Below are positions 36,464 through 44,235 of a stretch of DNA of 64,000 bases, one piece after another. The notes under the pieces are model-generated. The model was not told the origin of the DNA and did no database searches. It saw only the letters and a list, made by a program, of their open reading frames with translations. This stretch comes from Paraburkholderia tagetis. Lineage in GTDB: Bacteria > Pseudomonadota > Gammaproteobacteria > Burkholderiales > Burkholderiaceae. Location: the NCBI RefSeq assembly GCF_022213065.1, contig NZ_JAKLJA010000023.1:62001-126000 (forward strand), given 5' to 3'. Made by a program: the position numbers and the translations under genes. Position 1 is the first letter of the stretch, and the number at the start of each line of letters is the position of its first letter.

Positions 36464-37762
36464 ATGCCAGACATACATTCCGATGCGCCAACGCCGCCGT
36501 CCACAGGAGCGTCAGATGCGCTCCTCGATTTATTGAAAACCACCTACGAAAAGGTCACGAGCTCTCATATCGAGCTCGGGGCTGTCAGCATCTTTGACGC
36601 GGTCGACTCCCCGGATCCGGAGGTGTTCCATGAAGCATTTAGTCAGCTCAACGATGCCGCGGCTGGCATTGTCGGCACTCTGATAGCCGACGCGCGCTTC
36701 CCGGGGAATACCGTGGTACAGATCTGTCGGGAAGGCGGTGCGAGTGGTTTTTATCCCAACTTCATCGTTATGCCGTTGCTCCGAGCAGCTACCGCAAAGG
36801 GCGGAGCACGTGAAGCCGTCTCGTGGCTGGAGAAAGTCTTCGCAACTACGAGTGCGCAGGGCAAGATATTTCACGCGATTTGGGGAGCACCGGTCGACAA
36901 TGAGATTGCACTCACAGAAGAGATATCGATTGTACCAATAGCGGCACTTCCGGATTCGGCCATTAAAACGTGGCTCACGGAGCATCGCGTTAACTCTCCG
37001 GTGTCTTCGATGCTCGATTTCATCAGTCCGCAGTCGGCATTGATCGTCCCTTTTTACGTCCCTCGCGTTCTGCACAAACCTGGTATCGACCCTGATCCCT
37101 CAAGCGTTGAATATCTACGTGTAAATGATCTGTTGAACGACGCAACGCTTGCTCTTTCCGCTGTTGGGCCGCGTGTGACCACACTCGCGGTGCAATGGTT
37201 CGCGTTTGATGATCCTGACCTCGAGCTTACAGCATTTGGCACCGGGTCGAGAGGCCAGTTGATGGAGATACTGCCCAGCCAGCCACCCCAATACCCCAAG
37301 CTGGATGGCGTGGAGGCCGCCGATATTGTTAGGAGATTTTTGAATTTGCCGGCTGACGTCAAGAAAAAAATCCGCGTAACACTGAATCGCCTCCAGCAAG
37401 CGCAAAAGCGCCGTACGCTAGGAGATCGCTGCGTGGAGCTGTCGACCGCGTTCGAGACGTTGTTGGGAGACAACAAAGCGACCGAGATGACACACAAAAT
37501 CAAGGTGCGATCAGTCCGACTGCTTGGTGGATCTCCGGAGATCCGACGTCATAATGCCGCGGTCATGGGCTGGATGTACGACGCAAGAAGCAAACTTGTC
37601 CACACCGGCGAGGACGTGACGAAAGGGAAAGCTATCAACGGCGAGGTGCTCAGTCCGGCGGTACTCGTCGAGAGGGCGACGTCGATTTGCACGGAAATAG
37701 TCAAGCGCCTCATTCGTGAAGGCGTGATCCCGGATTGGGCAGACTTCGACATTCTGGCGTAG
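36464..37762 (+). CDS. HEPN-domain protein (ApeA-like), putative RNase effector
   Basis: This is a 432-residue protein. The C-terminal 110 residues look like an Apea-type HEPN domain: DRCVELSTAFETLLGDNKAT and then GWMYDARSKLVHTGEDV, with the R-x4-H motif in RSKLVH (about residues 375-385). HEPN proteins with this motif are often RNases that stop growth on phage infection. The N-terminal 300 residues (PDPEVFHEAFSQLNDAAAG and onward; PQSALIVPFYVPRVLHKPGI) may sense the trigger. I chose the ATG at 36464 beginning MPDIHSDAPTPPSTGASDAL; the frame is open a little further, into the repeated element. It follows the HNH gene under a similar upstream element. Confidence 0.7.
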   Translation: MPDIHSDAPTPPSTGASDALLDLLKTTYEKVTSSHIELGAVSIFDAVDSPDPEVFHEAFSQLNDAAAGIVGTLIADARFPGNTVVQICREGGASGFYPNFIVMPLLRAATAKGGAREAVSWLEKVFATTSAQGKIFHAIWGAPVDNEIALTEEISIVPIAALPDSAIKTWLTEHRVNSPVSSMLDFISPQSALIVPFYVPRVLHKPGIDPDPSSVEYLRVNDLLNDATLALSAVGPRVTTLAVQWFAFDDPDLELTAFGTGSRGQLMEILPSQPPQYPKLDGVEAADIVRRFLNLPADVKKKIRVTLNRLQQAQKRRTLGDRCVELSTAFETLLGDNKATEMTHKIKVRSVRLLGGSPEIRRHNAAVMGWMYDARSKLVHTGEDVTKGKAINGEVLSPAVLVERATSICTEIVKRLIREGVIPDWADFDILA

Positions 37763-37855
37763 GCGCGTGGCCCGGAGGCTCCAGCGAGGAATCCGGGCGC
37801 GGGTCATCCATGCTCGGCGCGATGCTGGGCGGTCTTGTTGTTCGGCGCGGTCAAA

Positions 37856-38149
37856 TCATGCCTTTGCCAGACCTTCCCAGGCGCTATTTGGCGCTTCACT
37901 TGTGATGACCGAGCACTTCCCGCAGACGGACTTCGCCGCGGCGGATGCGTGCTTCATCACCTCTGCCGTGGTCAAAGTCGATTCGCCGTAGTACATCGCG
38001 CTGGGAAGCTTGTACAGAATGCCGTCACCAGACTTGATGGTGCGGGCGAAGCCCTTAGCTTCCATCGCAGCGTGCAGCTTTTCGTAGTCCTGTGCCGTGG
38101 GTTTGTAGGGGTTTTCGTGCAATTCGACCCGTGTCATGTAGCGCGTCAT
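37856..38149 (-). CDS. Small conserved-looking protein, 97 residues
   Basis: It begins MTRYMTRVELHENPYKPTAQ, continuing DYEKLHAAMEAKGFARTIKS, and has an alpha/beta (ferredoxin-like) pattern of the kind seen in small DUF2622- or GhoS-like proteins (beta-alpha-beta, then LTTAEVMKHASAAAKSV). This family link is a guess from the pattern. AAGGA precedes the ATG. It contains a CGKC pair near the end. It is transcribed against its neighbours. Confidence 0.6.
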   Translation of the reverse strand: MTRYMTRVELHENPYKPTAQDYEKLHAAMEAKGFARTIKSGDGILYKLPSAMYYGESTLTTAEVMKHASAAAKSVCGKCSVITSEAPNSAWEGLAKA

Positions 38150-38346
38150 TTCAAGTCCTTTTCGTTGGTGATGCCCGGCCCGGACATCCTTCGCGTAGAT
38201 GACATTGGCTGCATCGCCTTCAACGTGTCGTAAACCCTGGATCGATAAGGTTTTTCCTCGAAGTGAGCTGTGAGCATGCAGGCAGGCGTCGATTAGAAAA
38301 GAAAATTGACAGCCGTCGAATAGCTGGATTAATGTTAGGGTGTTAC

Positions 38347-38958
38347 ATGAAATACCAAATTGGGCGGAACATCGCTGGTGGAGGCGAATTGCCAGAAGAC
38401 AAAGAAGGCTCGCGCGTCACCGCGCAACGAAAGGCCCGCATCAAGGCGGGCTGGACTGAGATCAAGGTCTGGGCGGCGTCTCATGACGACGTCCAGAAAA
38501 TTCGTGAATTTAGTGAGGAGCTGAGAATGAACACCCTCAGGCACAACATCAGGCAGATCGGGCGCAGCCGAAATACGCCGCCGGAAGTGATCGATCTCGC
38601 AGTTAAGGCGATTAGCAACCAGGGTTCCAATGAGTACACTACGCCGTCGGGCGCGACGCTCACTCTCCTGACCGGGCTGGCGCAACAGAACCGCTTGAAC
38701 GACCTCAATGCAGTGGTCGACATGTTCCGCGTGGCTCATCCGGGCAACGTTCGCTTCGTTTCCGCGAGTGTCCCGGCGAAGGTGATGAGTAGCAACGTGC
38801 CGCATCGCCTTGACCTTCGCGCCGCCGAGCGCATCATGCGCTGGCAGTCTGCGCATCCGGACTGGGCGAAGCAGGTCGAGGCCGCGCTGGAAACCTTTAC
38901 GCTCGAAGAATGGGCGGAAAGGGCCGTCGCGGAGATGCAGGCAATCGATCTCGCCTAA
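38347..38958 (+). CDS. Hypothetical helical protein, about 203 residues
   Basis: This soluble, mostly alpha-helical protein begins MKYQIGRNIAGGGELPEDKE. Later it reads LRHNIRQIGRSRNTPPEVID and AAERIMRWQSAHPDWAKQVE. I recognise no family and no catalytic motif. The ATG at 38347 was preferred over a start 28 codons earlier because the earlier part has no ribosome-binding site. A damaged gene follows after 16 bases in the same direction, so the two were probably one operon. Confidence 0.6.
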   Translation: MKYQIGRNIAGGGELPEDKEGSRVTAQRKARIKAGWTEIKVWAASHDDVQKIREFSEELRMNTLRHNIRQIGRSRNTPPEVIDLAVKAISNQGSNEYTTPSGATLTLLTGLAQQNRLNDLNAVVDMFRVAHPGNVRFVSASVPAKVMSSNVPHRLDLRAAERIMRWQSAHPDWAKQVEAALETFTLEEWAERAVAEMQAIDLA

Positions 38959-38974
38959 GCACGGGCGCAGCGAC

Positions 38975-39856
38975 ATGATTAGGATGGATTTCCGGGCCGA
39001 CCTTCGTGCGCATATCGACACGCGGCTCCTCGAATTGGGCTACGTTCCCGAGGCCGCCGGCGTCGTACGTGCGGAGGAGGCGCCCTACCTGATGCTGTTA
39101 TTGCGGGCATTGCGACGCATGCCCGCAGCGACGCCGCGCCAGGCAATCCTCGCTCCGGGATTCGAAGTGCCAAGCGAACACGTTGATGGGTTCGGCGCCC
39201 TGATCCGTGCGGTGGAGAATGGGGCGAGCCTGCGGCCGTGGCTGAGCACGCTTGTCCGAAAACTGAAAAAGCGTGACGAACTGCTCGACGACTGGGGCAT
39301 CCATCATTTTCACCTTGGCGCGGTGCCGTCCGCGAAGAATCGCGATTTCGTAGCGAGAACGGATGAAGTTGCCTTTGCCATGGTGCGTCCAGACGCTGTG
39401 TATTTTCTTGTCGCGACGAGCCATAACGCGCAGAAAGCGCCGAACGTCTGGACCTAGACCGAGCTCGTGGAAATCGTGCACGCGAACTGGCCCGAACGGA
39501 TCGCGACACCGAAACGTCGCTCGAACGGCCCGCGGCTGACGGCGGAAGACCATGCGCGACTTCGCGATAAGAATGTCAACGCCGTCGTAACGATGCGCGA
39601 CGGGACGTCATACTACCCGCCCGGCGGCGGCATGATGAGCAACGGTGACGCTAGCAGTGACTTCGCCTATCAGATGCAATTGCGCCGAAGACTTGAGTTC
39701 ATCGAAACAACCATCGCGCAGCATGAGGCCGAGATCCGCGCGAGGATGGGCATTGGAGAGGCTGCCCCGGTTGAACTCAGGGCGCGATTCAGGATCGAGG
39801 AGAGCTTCGCGATTGAGATCTACGATCCCGCGCGTCACATTGAGCTGAGGTTCTGA
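38975..39856 (+). pseudogene. Unknown gene split by an in-frame amber codon
   Basis: From the ATG at 38975 (MIRMDFRADLRAHIDTRLLE) the frame stays open for 160 codons and meets TAG at 39455-39457, directly after AAC GTC TGG ACC. The same frame continues without interruption as TELVEIVHANWPERIATPKR and on to ARHIELRF at 39856. Composition and residue patterns are alike on both sides, so it was one gene of 293 codons. It could be a nonsense mutation, a suppressed stop, or two proteins if GTG at 39467 is used. The family is unknown; the second half has helical RRRLEFIETTIAQHEAEIRA. Confidence 0.6.
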
Positions 39857-40015
39857 TCTGCGGACGGTAGGTATGGACGGGCTGAGCGGACATCGTGTGC
39901 CGCAACAGCGTTGACACTTTGACTGCCGCATCTGCGATCGCTTCAATGCACATGACTGAAATACGCGGGCTCCTCGAGTAACCGGGCGCGTAAACAAGAG
40001 TGAGAAATTCAAACG

Positions 40016-41668
40016 ATGAGCGATGAACTGGCCGGGGCGGTAGAGCCCGGAAAGCTGGATCTGGACGGCGTGCGAGCCACGTTTCAGGGAGGCGGAGCAA
40101 AAGGTGTTGTTCACGTCGGTGCGCTGATGGCCCTCGAGGAACTCGGGCTGCCTGTCGTAGCGGCGGCAGGGACATCGGCCGGCGCGATGGTTGCGGCGCT
40201 TGTGGCTGCAGGATATACCGCAGCCGAACTGCTCGATCCCGAGTCGCGGAAGCATATCCTCGACCGCCTTGCTGATCCGCGCTTCAAGAGGGCGACCCAC
40301 CTGTTCGGCCGGGGAGGCTGGTTAGCCATTGCCTGCCTCCGCCAGGCCGCGAGGTATCGCTACGTCGTTCTAGCGATCGCCCTGCTCATGTGGCTCGCGT
40401 TGGGCATGTTCGATGCTCGGCGTCCGCTCTGGGCGATGGGACTCGGCTTTCTTGCCCTAGGGGCGATAGGTGCGGGTTTCGCTCTTGCGTTGCAAGGAAT
40501 CGCCTCTGTGCGCCATGTGCGTAATTTCATTGACGTCGCGATACGGGACAAGATTGCGCAGCGGCAGGGCATCCCGCGCGACACCATTCCGGAAAACCTC
40601 TCGTTCCGCCACCTCGACCAGTACGGGTGCATTGGCCTGAAGATCGTCGCAACGAATGTGACGGACGAGGTCGGCGAGGTGTTCTCGCTGCAACGTACGC
40701 CGGATGTGGCCGTTGCCGACGCGGTTGCCGCTTCAATCTGCCTGCCGGTGATCTTCCGGCCATGGCGTTTCAATTGTGTGAGGGGCTCGGGCGTGTCGGC
40801 CGACGCCGCGATGCGGAGTTTTCAGGATGGCGGGCTGATATCGAATCTTCCGGTATGGACCCTTGCCGATGAGGTACAGAGCGATCGCGTTGTGACGATC
40901 GCATTCGGGATCCGGCAGCCGCTGAAACATCGGGACCGCTTCTGGTTCACGGCGCTCGCATCGTCCGTTGTTTCGGGGACGATGGAGCTCGACACGCACG
41001 GCGTCGAGATGGTTCACGTGCCGATCCAGTGTGAAATGGACACGCTTGCGTTCGACGACCGCCTCGACGACCTATGTCAGGTGGTCAAGAACACGAAAGC
41101 GAGGGTGGTCAACCGCATCATTGAAGACTGCCAGACATTTCCACGCATACTTGCGGTCGCGTCCGACGATGTGCAGGAAGCCGTCACTGCGGTACTGAAA
41201 AGCTACGAAGCCAACTGGCTTGTACACGGAGGTGCGATCGAGGTCGTGGTGGCGCTGGCGATGCAGGAGCGTGGAAACTACAGCGATTACGTTGTCGGTT
41301 ATCCGAGCAAGTCCAGCCCGCTTCCTGAGGTTCCCTTCGAAACTCTCTCAGAGGCGTGGGAGTCGAACCAGTACTCGCTTGAGAAGTTCACGCAGGCGGG
41401 TGGCTCCATCTGGACCGGGCCTTACTGGCGTCTCGTTGTACCGGTCTCAGCGCGAACCGATCCGGATGTCGTGCCGCTGGTCGACGGCCAACGCGAGCGG
41501 CCGCTTGTATTCATCATTGAATTCGAGGCGACGCCCAGAACTGATCCGGACACCAGTGCCCAGTTCACGCAAGCGGTTGGCGCAATCGCGCCGGGCGTGA
41601 TAGCGTATAGTCAGGAACAAGGTCTTTATTCCGTCGTTCAAAGGGTCACATCAACGCCATGGCACTGA
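40016..41668 (+). CDS. Patatin-like phospholipase with membrane helices
   Basis: This is a 550-residue protein with a patatin acyl-hydrolase domain in its first 310 residues: the oxyanion-hole Gly run QGGGAKGVVHVGALMALEEL (about 25-44), the nucleophile elbow GTSAG (about 52-56), and the catalytic Asp in FQDGGLISNLPVW (about 265-277). One or two membrane helices lie inside it (about 118-162, YRYVVLAIALLMWLALGMF and MGLGFLALGAIGAGFALAL). Patatins of this kind degrade phospholipids and serve as killing effectors in several anti-phage systems. The last 230 residues have no known motif and may be a sensing part. The stop overlaps the next small gene by ten bases. Confidence 0.85.
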   Translation: MSDELAGAVEPGKLDLDGVRATFQGGGAKGVVHVGALMALEELGLPVVAAAGTSAGAMVAALVAAGYTAAELLDPESRKHILDRLADPRFKRATHLFGRGGWLAIACLRQAARYRYVVLAIALLMWLALGMFDARRPLWAMGLGFLALGAIGAGFALALQGIASVRHVRNFIDVAIRDKIAQRQGIPRDTIPENLSFRHLDQYGCIGLKIVATNVTDEVGEVFSLQRTPDVAVADAVAASICLPVIFRPWRFNCVRGSGVSADAAMRSFQDGGLISNLPVWTLADEVQSDRVVTIAFGIRQPLKHRDRFWFTALASSVVSGTMELDTHGVEMVHVPIQCEMDTLAFDDRLDDLCQVVKNTKARVVNRIIEDCQTFPRILAVASDDVQEAVTAVLKSYEANWLVHGGAIEVVVALAMQERGNYSDYVVGYPSKSSPLPEVPFETLSEAWESNQYSLEKFTQAGGSIWTGPYWRLVVPVSARTDPDVVPLVDGQRERPLVFIIEFEATPRTDPDTSAQFTQAVGAIAPGVIAYSQEQGLYSVVQRVTSTPWH

Positions 41669-41955
41669 TTTCCTCCAAGCCTCCGACTGCTTCGAAGCCA
41701 GCTTCGGCTGCAAAGAAGCTCGTCGTCCGGCGCGCGAGCAAAAGCGCTGCTCCAGTGCACGGGGTCGTCATGAAGAAGGCGGCCAGCACACCCGTGACGC
41801 GCGGCCGATACGCAGGCGATTCTGTGATCGGCGCGTTCAAGGCGGCGATCGATGCGCACGGCAACAGGCTGAAGCAGTTGACCGACGACGCGAATGCTCA
41901 AGCTGACGAAGCGGACAGGAAGGCAAGCGCGGGCAACGTTCGCGTGGTCGCCTGA
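41659..41955 (+). CDS. Small basic protein coupled to the patatin gene
   Basis: This 98-residue protein begins MALISSKPPTASKPASAAKK and is rich in Lys, Ala and Ser in its first half, then has a helix (VIGAFKAAIDAHGNRLKQLT) and an acidic-polar tail. Its start lies inside the end of the patatin gene, so translation is coupled. A strong terminator follows. It could bind nucleic acid or the phospholipase; the family is not recognised. Confidence 0.55.
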   Translation: MALISSKPPTASKPASAAKKLVVRRASKSAAPVHGVVMKKAASTPVTRGRYAGDSVIGAFKAAIDAHGNRLKQLTDDANAQADEADRKASAGNVRVVA

Positions 41956-41975
41956 CGGATTCGTGCAGCTTCAAT

Positions 41976-42006
41976 AAAAGGGCCGGCCGGCCCTTTTTGT
42001 TTTTTG
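41976..42006 (+). terminator. Rho-independent terminator after the patatin operon
   Basis: AAAGGGCCGG-CCGGCCCTTT is self-complementary and is followed by TTGTTTTTTGG. It ends the patatin and small basic gene transcript. Confidence 0.85.
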
Positions 42007-42093
42007 GCGCCAGGCTGCAAACGCCTGCCCATGCACGGATCTCGAGTAGCGAGATGACCTGTTCCGCTTATACCGAAACGTGACGATATCTGA

Positions 42094-42119
42094 TTATTTG
42101 AATAACAAAACGATATAAT
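42094..42119 (+). promoter_or_regulatory. Possible promoter with TATAAT and TTATT palindrome
   Basis: A perfect TATAAT -10 box (42114-42119) lies 72 bases before the next gene. TTATTTGAATAA (42094-42105) is a palindrome where a regulator could bind. The -35 match (TGATTA, 17 bases from the -10) is poor. The stretch is much AT-richer than its surroundings. Confidence 0.4.
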
Positions 42120-42191
42120 CTGGCCTCTTCGTCTTCGAATAGCCGCCCTTCTGCCGATAACAAAAAACTTTCAACGACAAAAGGGAAGTGC

Positions 42192-42755
42192 ATGGAAACG
42201 AAACTAGGCCTTCGCCCGTACTACACCGCGCAGGAAATGGTTTTCCGGATCAAAACAGCTACCGGCCCGGTGTATATGCGAACCGCACGCACGAACTTCT
42301 TGAACGAGGAGCGGGCGGTGGTCGAGGTTGATACGCATCGCTTCATCGAATTGTGGAAGCGCGAGCCCTACAGCAGCCCCCGCTCGGAGGCCCATGGCAC
42401 GCCAGTCTCCTGGAAGGCTGATCGCAAATTCGCGGACGCCGTCAAGGGCTTCGGGCATGGGGACTCGAACCCAGTGCCGCTCGCGAACATCAGCTGCCTG
42501 ATGGCCAACGAGAAGGTCCCCGTGATCGAGAAGCGGTGGGGTTTATTCAAAAAGTCGGTAGGGTACGCGGAGCACACCTTTCCATACGTGGCCTTCACCG
42601 ACGGCATCACACGCACGATCTGGCTCGCGGCGCATGGGGCGCCGTGCTTTCCGGTGGAGTGCCATGTTCGCGACGCCGAGCTCTTGCAGAAAGAGGCGGG
42701 CACGGAAGGCAGCAAATGGATGACGGTGGACAACCTCATCCCGGTCTCGGCGTAA
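42192..42755 (+). CDS. Hypothetical protein, 187 residues
   Basis: This soluble protein begins METKLGLRPYYTAQEMVFRI, with AAGGGAAG before the ATG. It is beta-rich (TGPVYMRTARTNFLNEERAV and KKSVGYAEHTFPYVAFTDGI). A ParB-like or nuclease signature is not visible: SWKADRKFADAVKGFGHGDS and NPVPLANISC come next and match nothing I know. It stands alone after a terminator and has its own likely promoter, so it is a single-gene unit within the accessory region. Confidence 0.65.
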   Translation: METKLGLRPYYTAQEMVFRIKTATGPVYMRTARTNFLNEERAVVEVDTHRFIELWKREPYSSPRSEAHGTPVSWKADRKFADAVKGFGHGDSNPVPLANISCLMANEKVPVIEKRWGLFKKSVGYAEHTFPYVAFTDGITRTIWLAAHGAPCFPVECHVRDAELLQKEAGTEGSKWMTVDNLIPVSA

Positions 42756-43332
42756 TCCGATCGCGCGAGGCGCAGGCGGTCGATGACGCGCCTGGCGTGG
42801 ACCGCCGTAGTGCGTGACCCCGGTTACTAGACAGGCGGGAATAGCGTGACCGCGGTGAATGATATGAGCGCCCCCCACCCATCGTTATGTGTCGCGTCGG
42901 CAGTGCGCCTGGGGGATGAGGCCGGCCAGGCGAAATCGCGGAACGCTAGGTTTTGCAGCTGACCGTTCTCACCAACGTGTTTCCAGGATGGTCGTCTCCC
43001 GTACATGCTCACCCCCGGCTCTGAGCGAACGAGACGCATCTGGTTCGAACTGGCCGGCGACAACGCGGTGTCCGCACTCCCAGGCGAATCGGGCAACGCG
43101 GGTCACGCCAGCCCACGACCGGCTGGATGACGGTTACGAGGCGCTATGGCTCATGTCGCCTCGCGATCGGGGAAGTCGACCAAACGGCGCCTCAGTGCTG
43201 GGTTCGGTCGAGGAGTCCTCCCGTGATGCCGTGAACCGCTTACAATTCCGCTGGGGAAGCTGCCCGGCGTGCTGCCGCAAGCCGCCGGGCGGATGGACGA
43301 CCAGCTAGTGGTGCCCATAATATTCAGAGTGC
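42756..43332. other. 577-base stretch upstream of the PRTase operon
   Basis: No supported gene; frames at 42889-43308 (+) and 42827-43096 (-) show no motif. It probably contains the promoter of the four-gene operon that starts at 43333. I found no clear operator or terminator. Confidence 0.35.
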
Positions 43333-44235
43333 ATGAGATCCGATCAGTATATTGATACCGTTGTCGAAAAATGTTCGGCGCTGGTGGCTTCGGGGTTGTG
43401 GTGCCGGACGCCGATAGTGCGGCCGGCGGCATGGCTCAACAACTTCGAGAAGGAAGATCAGGTCGCAGCCGCGGTGCTGCTTGACCACTTCACCTACTTC
43501 GCCAGCAATGCGGTCGACCAGATGCTCATGTCCTTGTACCGCCAGATGCGCGACGGGCTCATCTCAAGGATGGGCCCGGAAAGAGCGCTGGCGACGCTGG
43601 ATAATGCCGTTTTCACGAGTGTTGAAGGCGAAGATCCGAACGTCACCGACTCAGGGAATCTCTTTTGTCGAAAGCTGCGTCAGACCGCCAGAATCGCCGA
43701 CAATCGTTTTATGGATCCGAAGCGCGCCCTTGAGCAAGCGAAGGCTGGGCGCCTCGTGGTTTTCCTTGACGACATACTTGGATCAGGAAGCCAGATCTCG
43801 GCAACGTGGAAGCGTGACTATCTGAGCCAGCAACCGTACTCGTTCGCCGACCTCGAGGCCACAGACGGTTTGCACGTGATTTATGCGACGCTGGTTGCGA
43901 CACGCACAGGCCTGGACCGGCTGCGCGCCGATCTCACGGGACTGCAGGTCGTCGCGGCCCATGTACTCGAATCTCCTGACACGGTCGCGGGTATTCCACG
44001 AAGCGCACTGAAGCCAGACCTCGATGACATTCCGGGAGCGATCCAGCGGTTGCTCGAAAAATATGCGCCTCGGCTCGGTGTGCCGCAGTATCTTGAGGCT
44101 CCGCGCACTCGCATGTATGGCCACACCGAGGCCGGCTTGCTGCTCGCGTTCGAGCACTCGACGCCCGATTCTACTCTCCCGATATTCTGGGCCGTTGGGC
44201 CAGATCAATGGACGCCACTGGTGCGACGCGTATGA
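43333..44235 (+). CDS. Phosphoribosyltransferase-like protein (PRTase-CE type) of a conflict operon
   Basis: This is a 300-residue protein. The centre contains LVVFLDDILGSGSQISATW (about residues 140-160), the PRPP-binding loop form (hydrophobic-DD..GSG) of type I phosphoribosyltransferases. A preceding helix-rich part (DQVAAAVLLDHFTYFASNAV, LIS.MGPERAL) and a following beta-alpha part (LHVIYATLVATRTGLDRLRA) complete a Rossmann-like fold. From memory, similar PRTase domains occur next to ORC/CDC6-like ATPases in predicted prokaryotic conflict systems, and that arrangement is seen here. Its stop overlaps the ATPase start (ATGA). A nucleotide-modifying effector role is inferred. Confidence 0.75.
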   Translation: MRSDQYIDTVVEKCSALVASGLWCRTPIVRPAAWLNNFEKEDQVAAAVLLDHFTYFASNAVDQMLMSLYRQMRDGLISRMGPERALATLDNAVFTSVEGEDPNVTDSGNLFCRKLRQTARIADNRFMDPKRALEQAKAGRLVVFLDDILGSGSQISATWKRDYLSQQPYSFADLEATDGLHVIYATLVATRTGLDRLRADLTGLQVVAAHVLESPDTVAGIPRSALKPDLDDIPGAIQRLLEKYAPRLGVPQYLEAPRTRMYGHTEAGLLLAFEHSTPDSTLPIFWAVGPDQWTPLVRRV

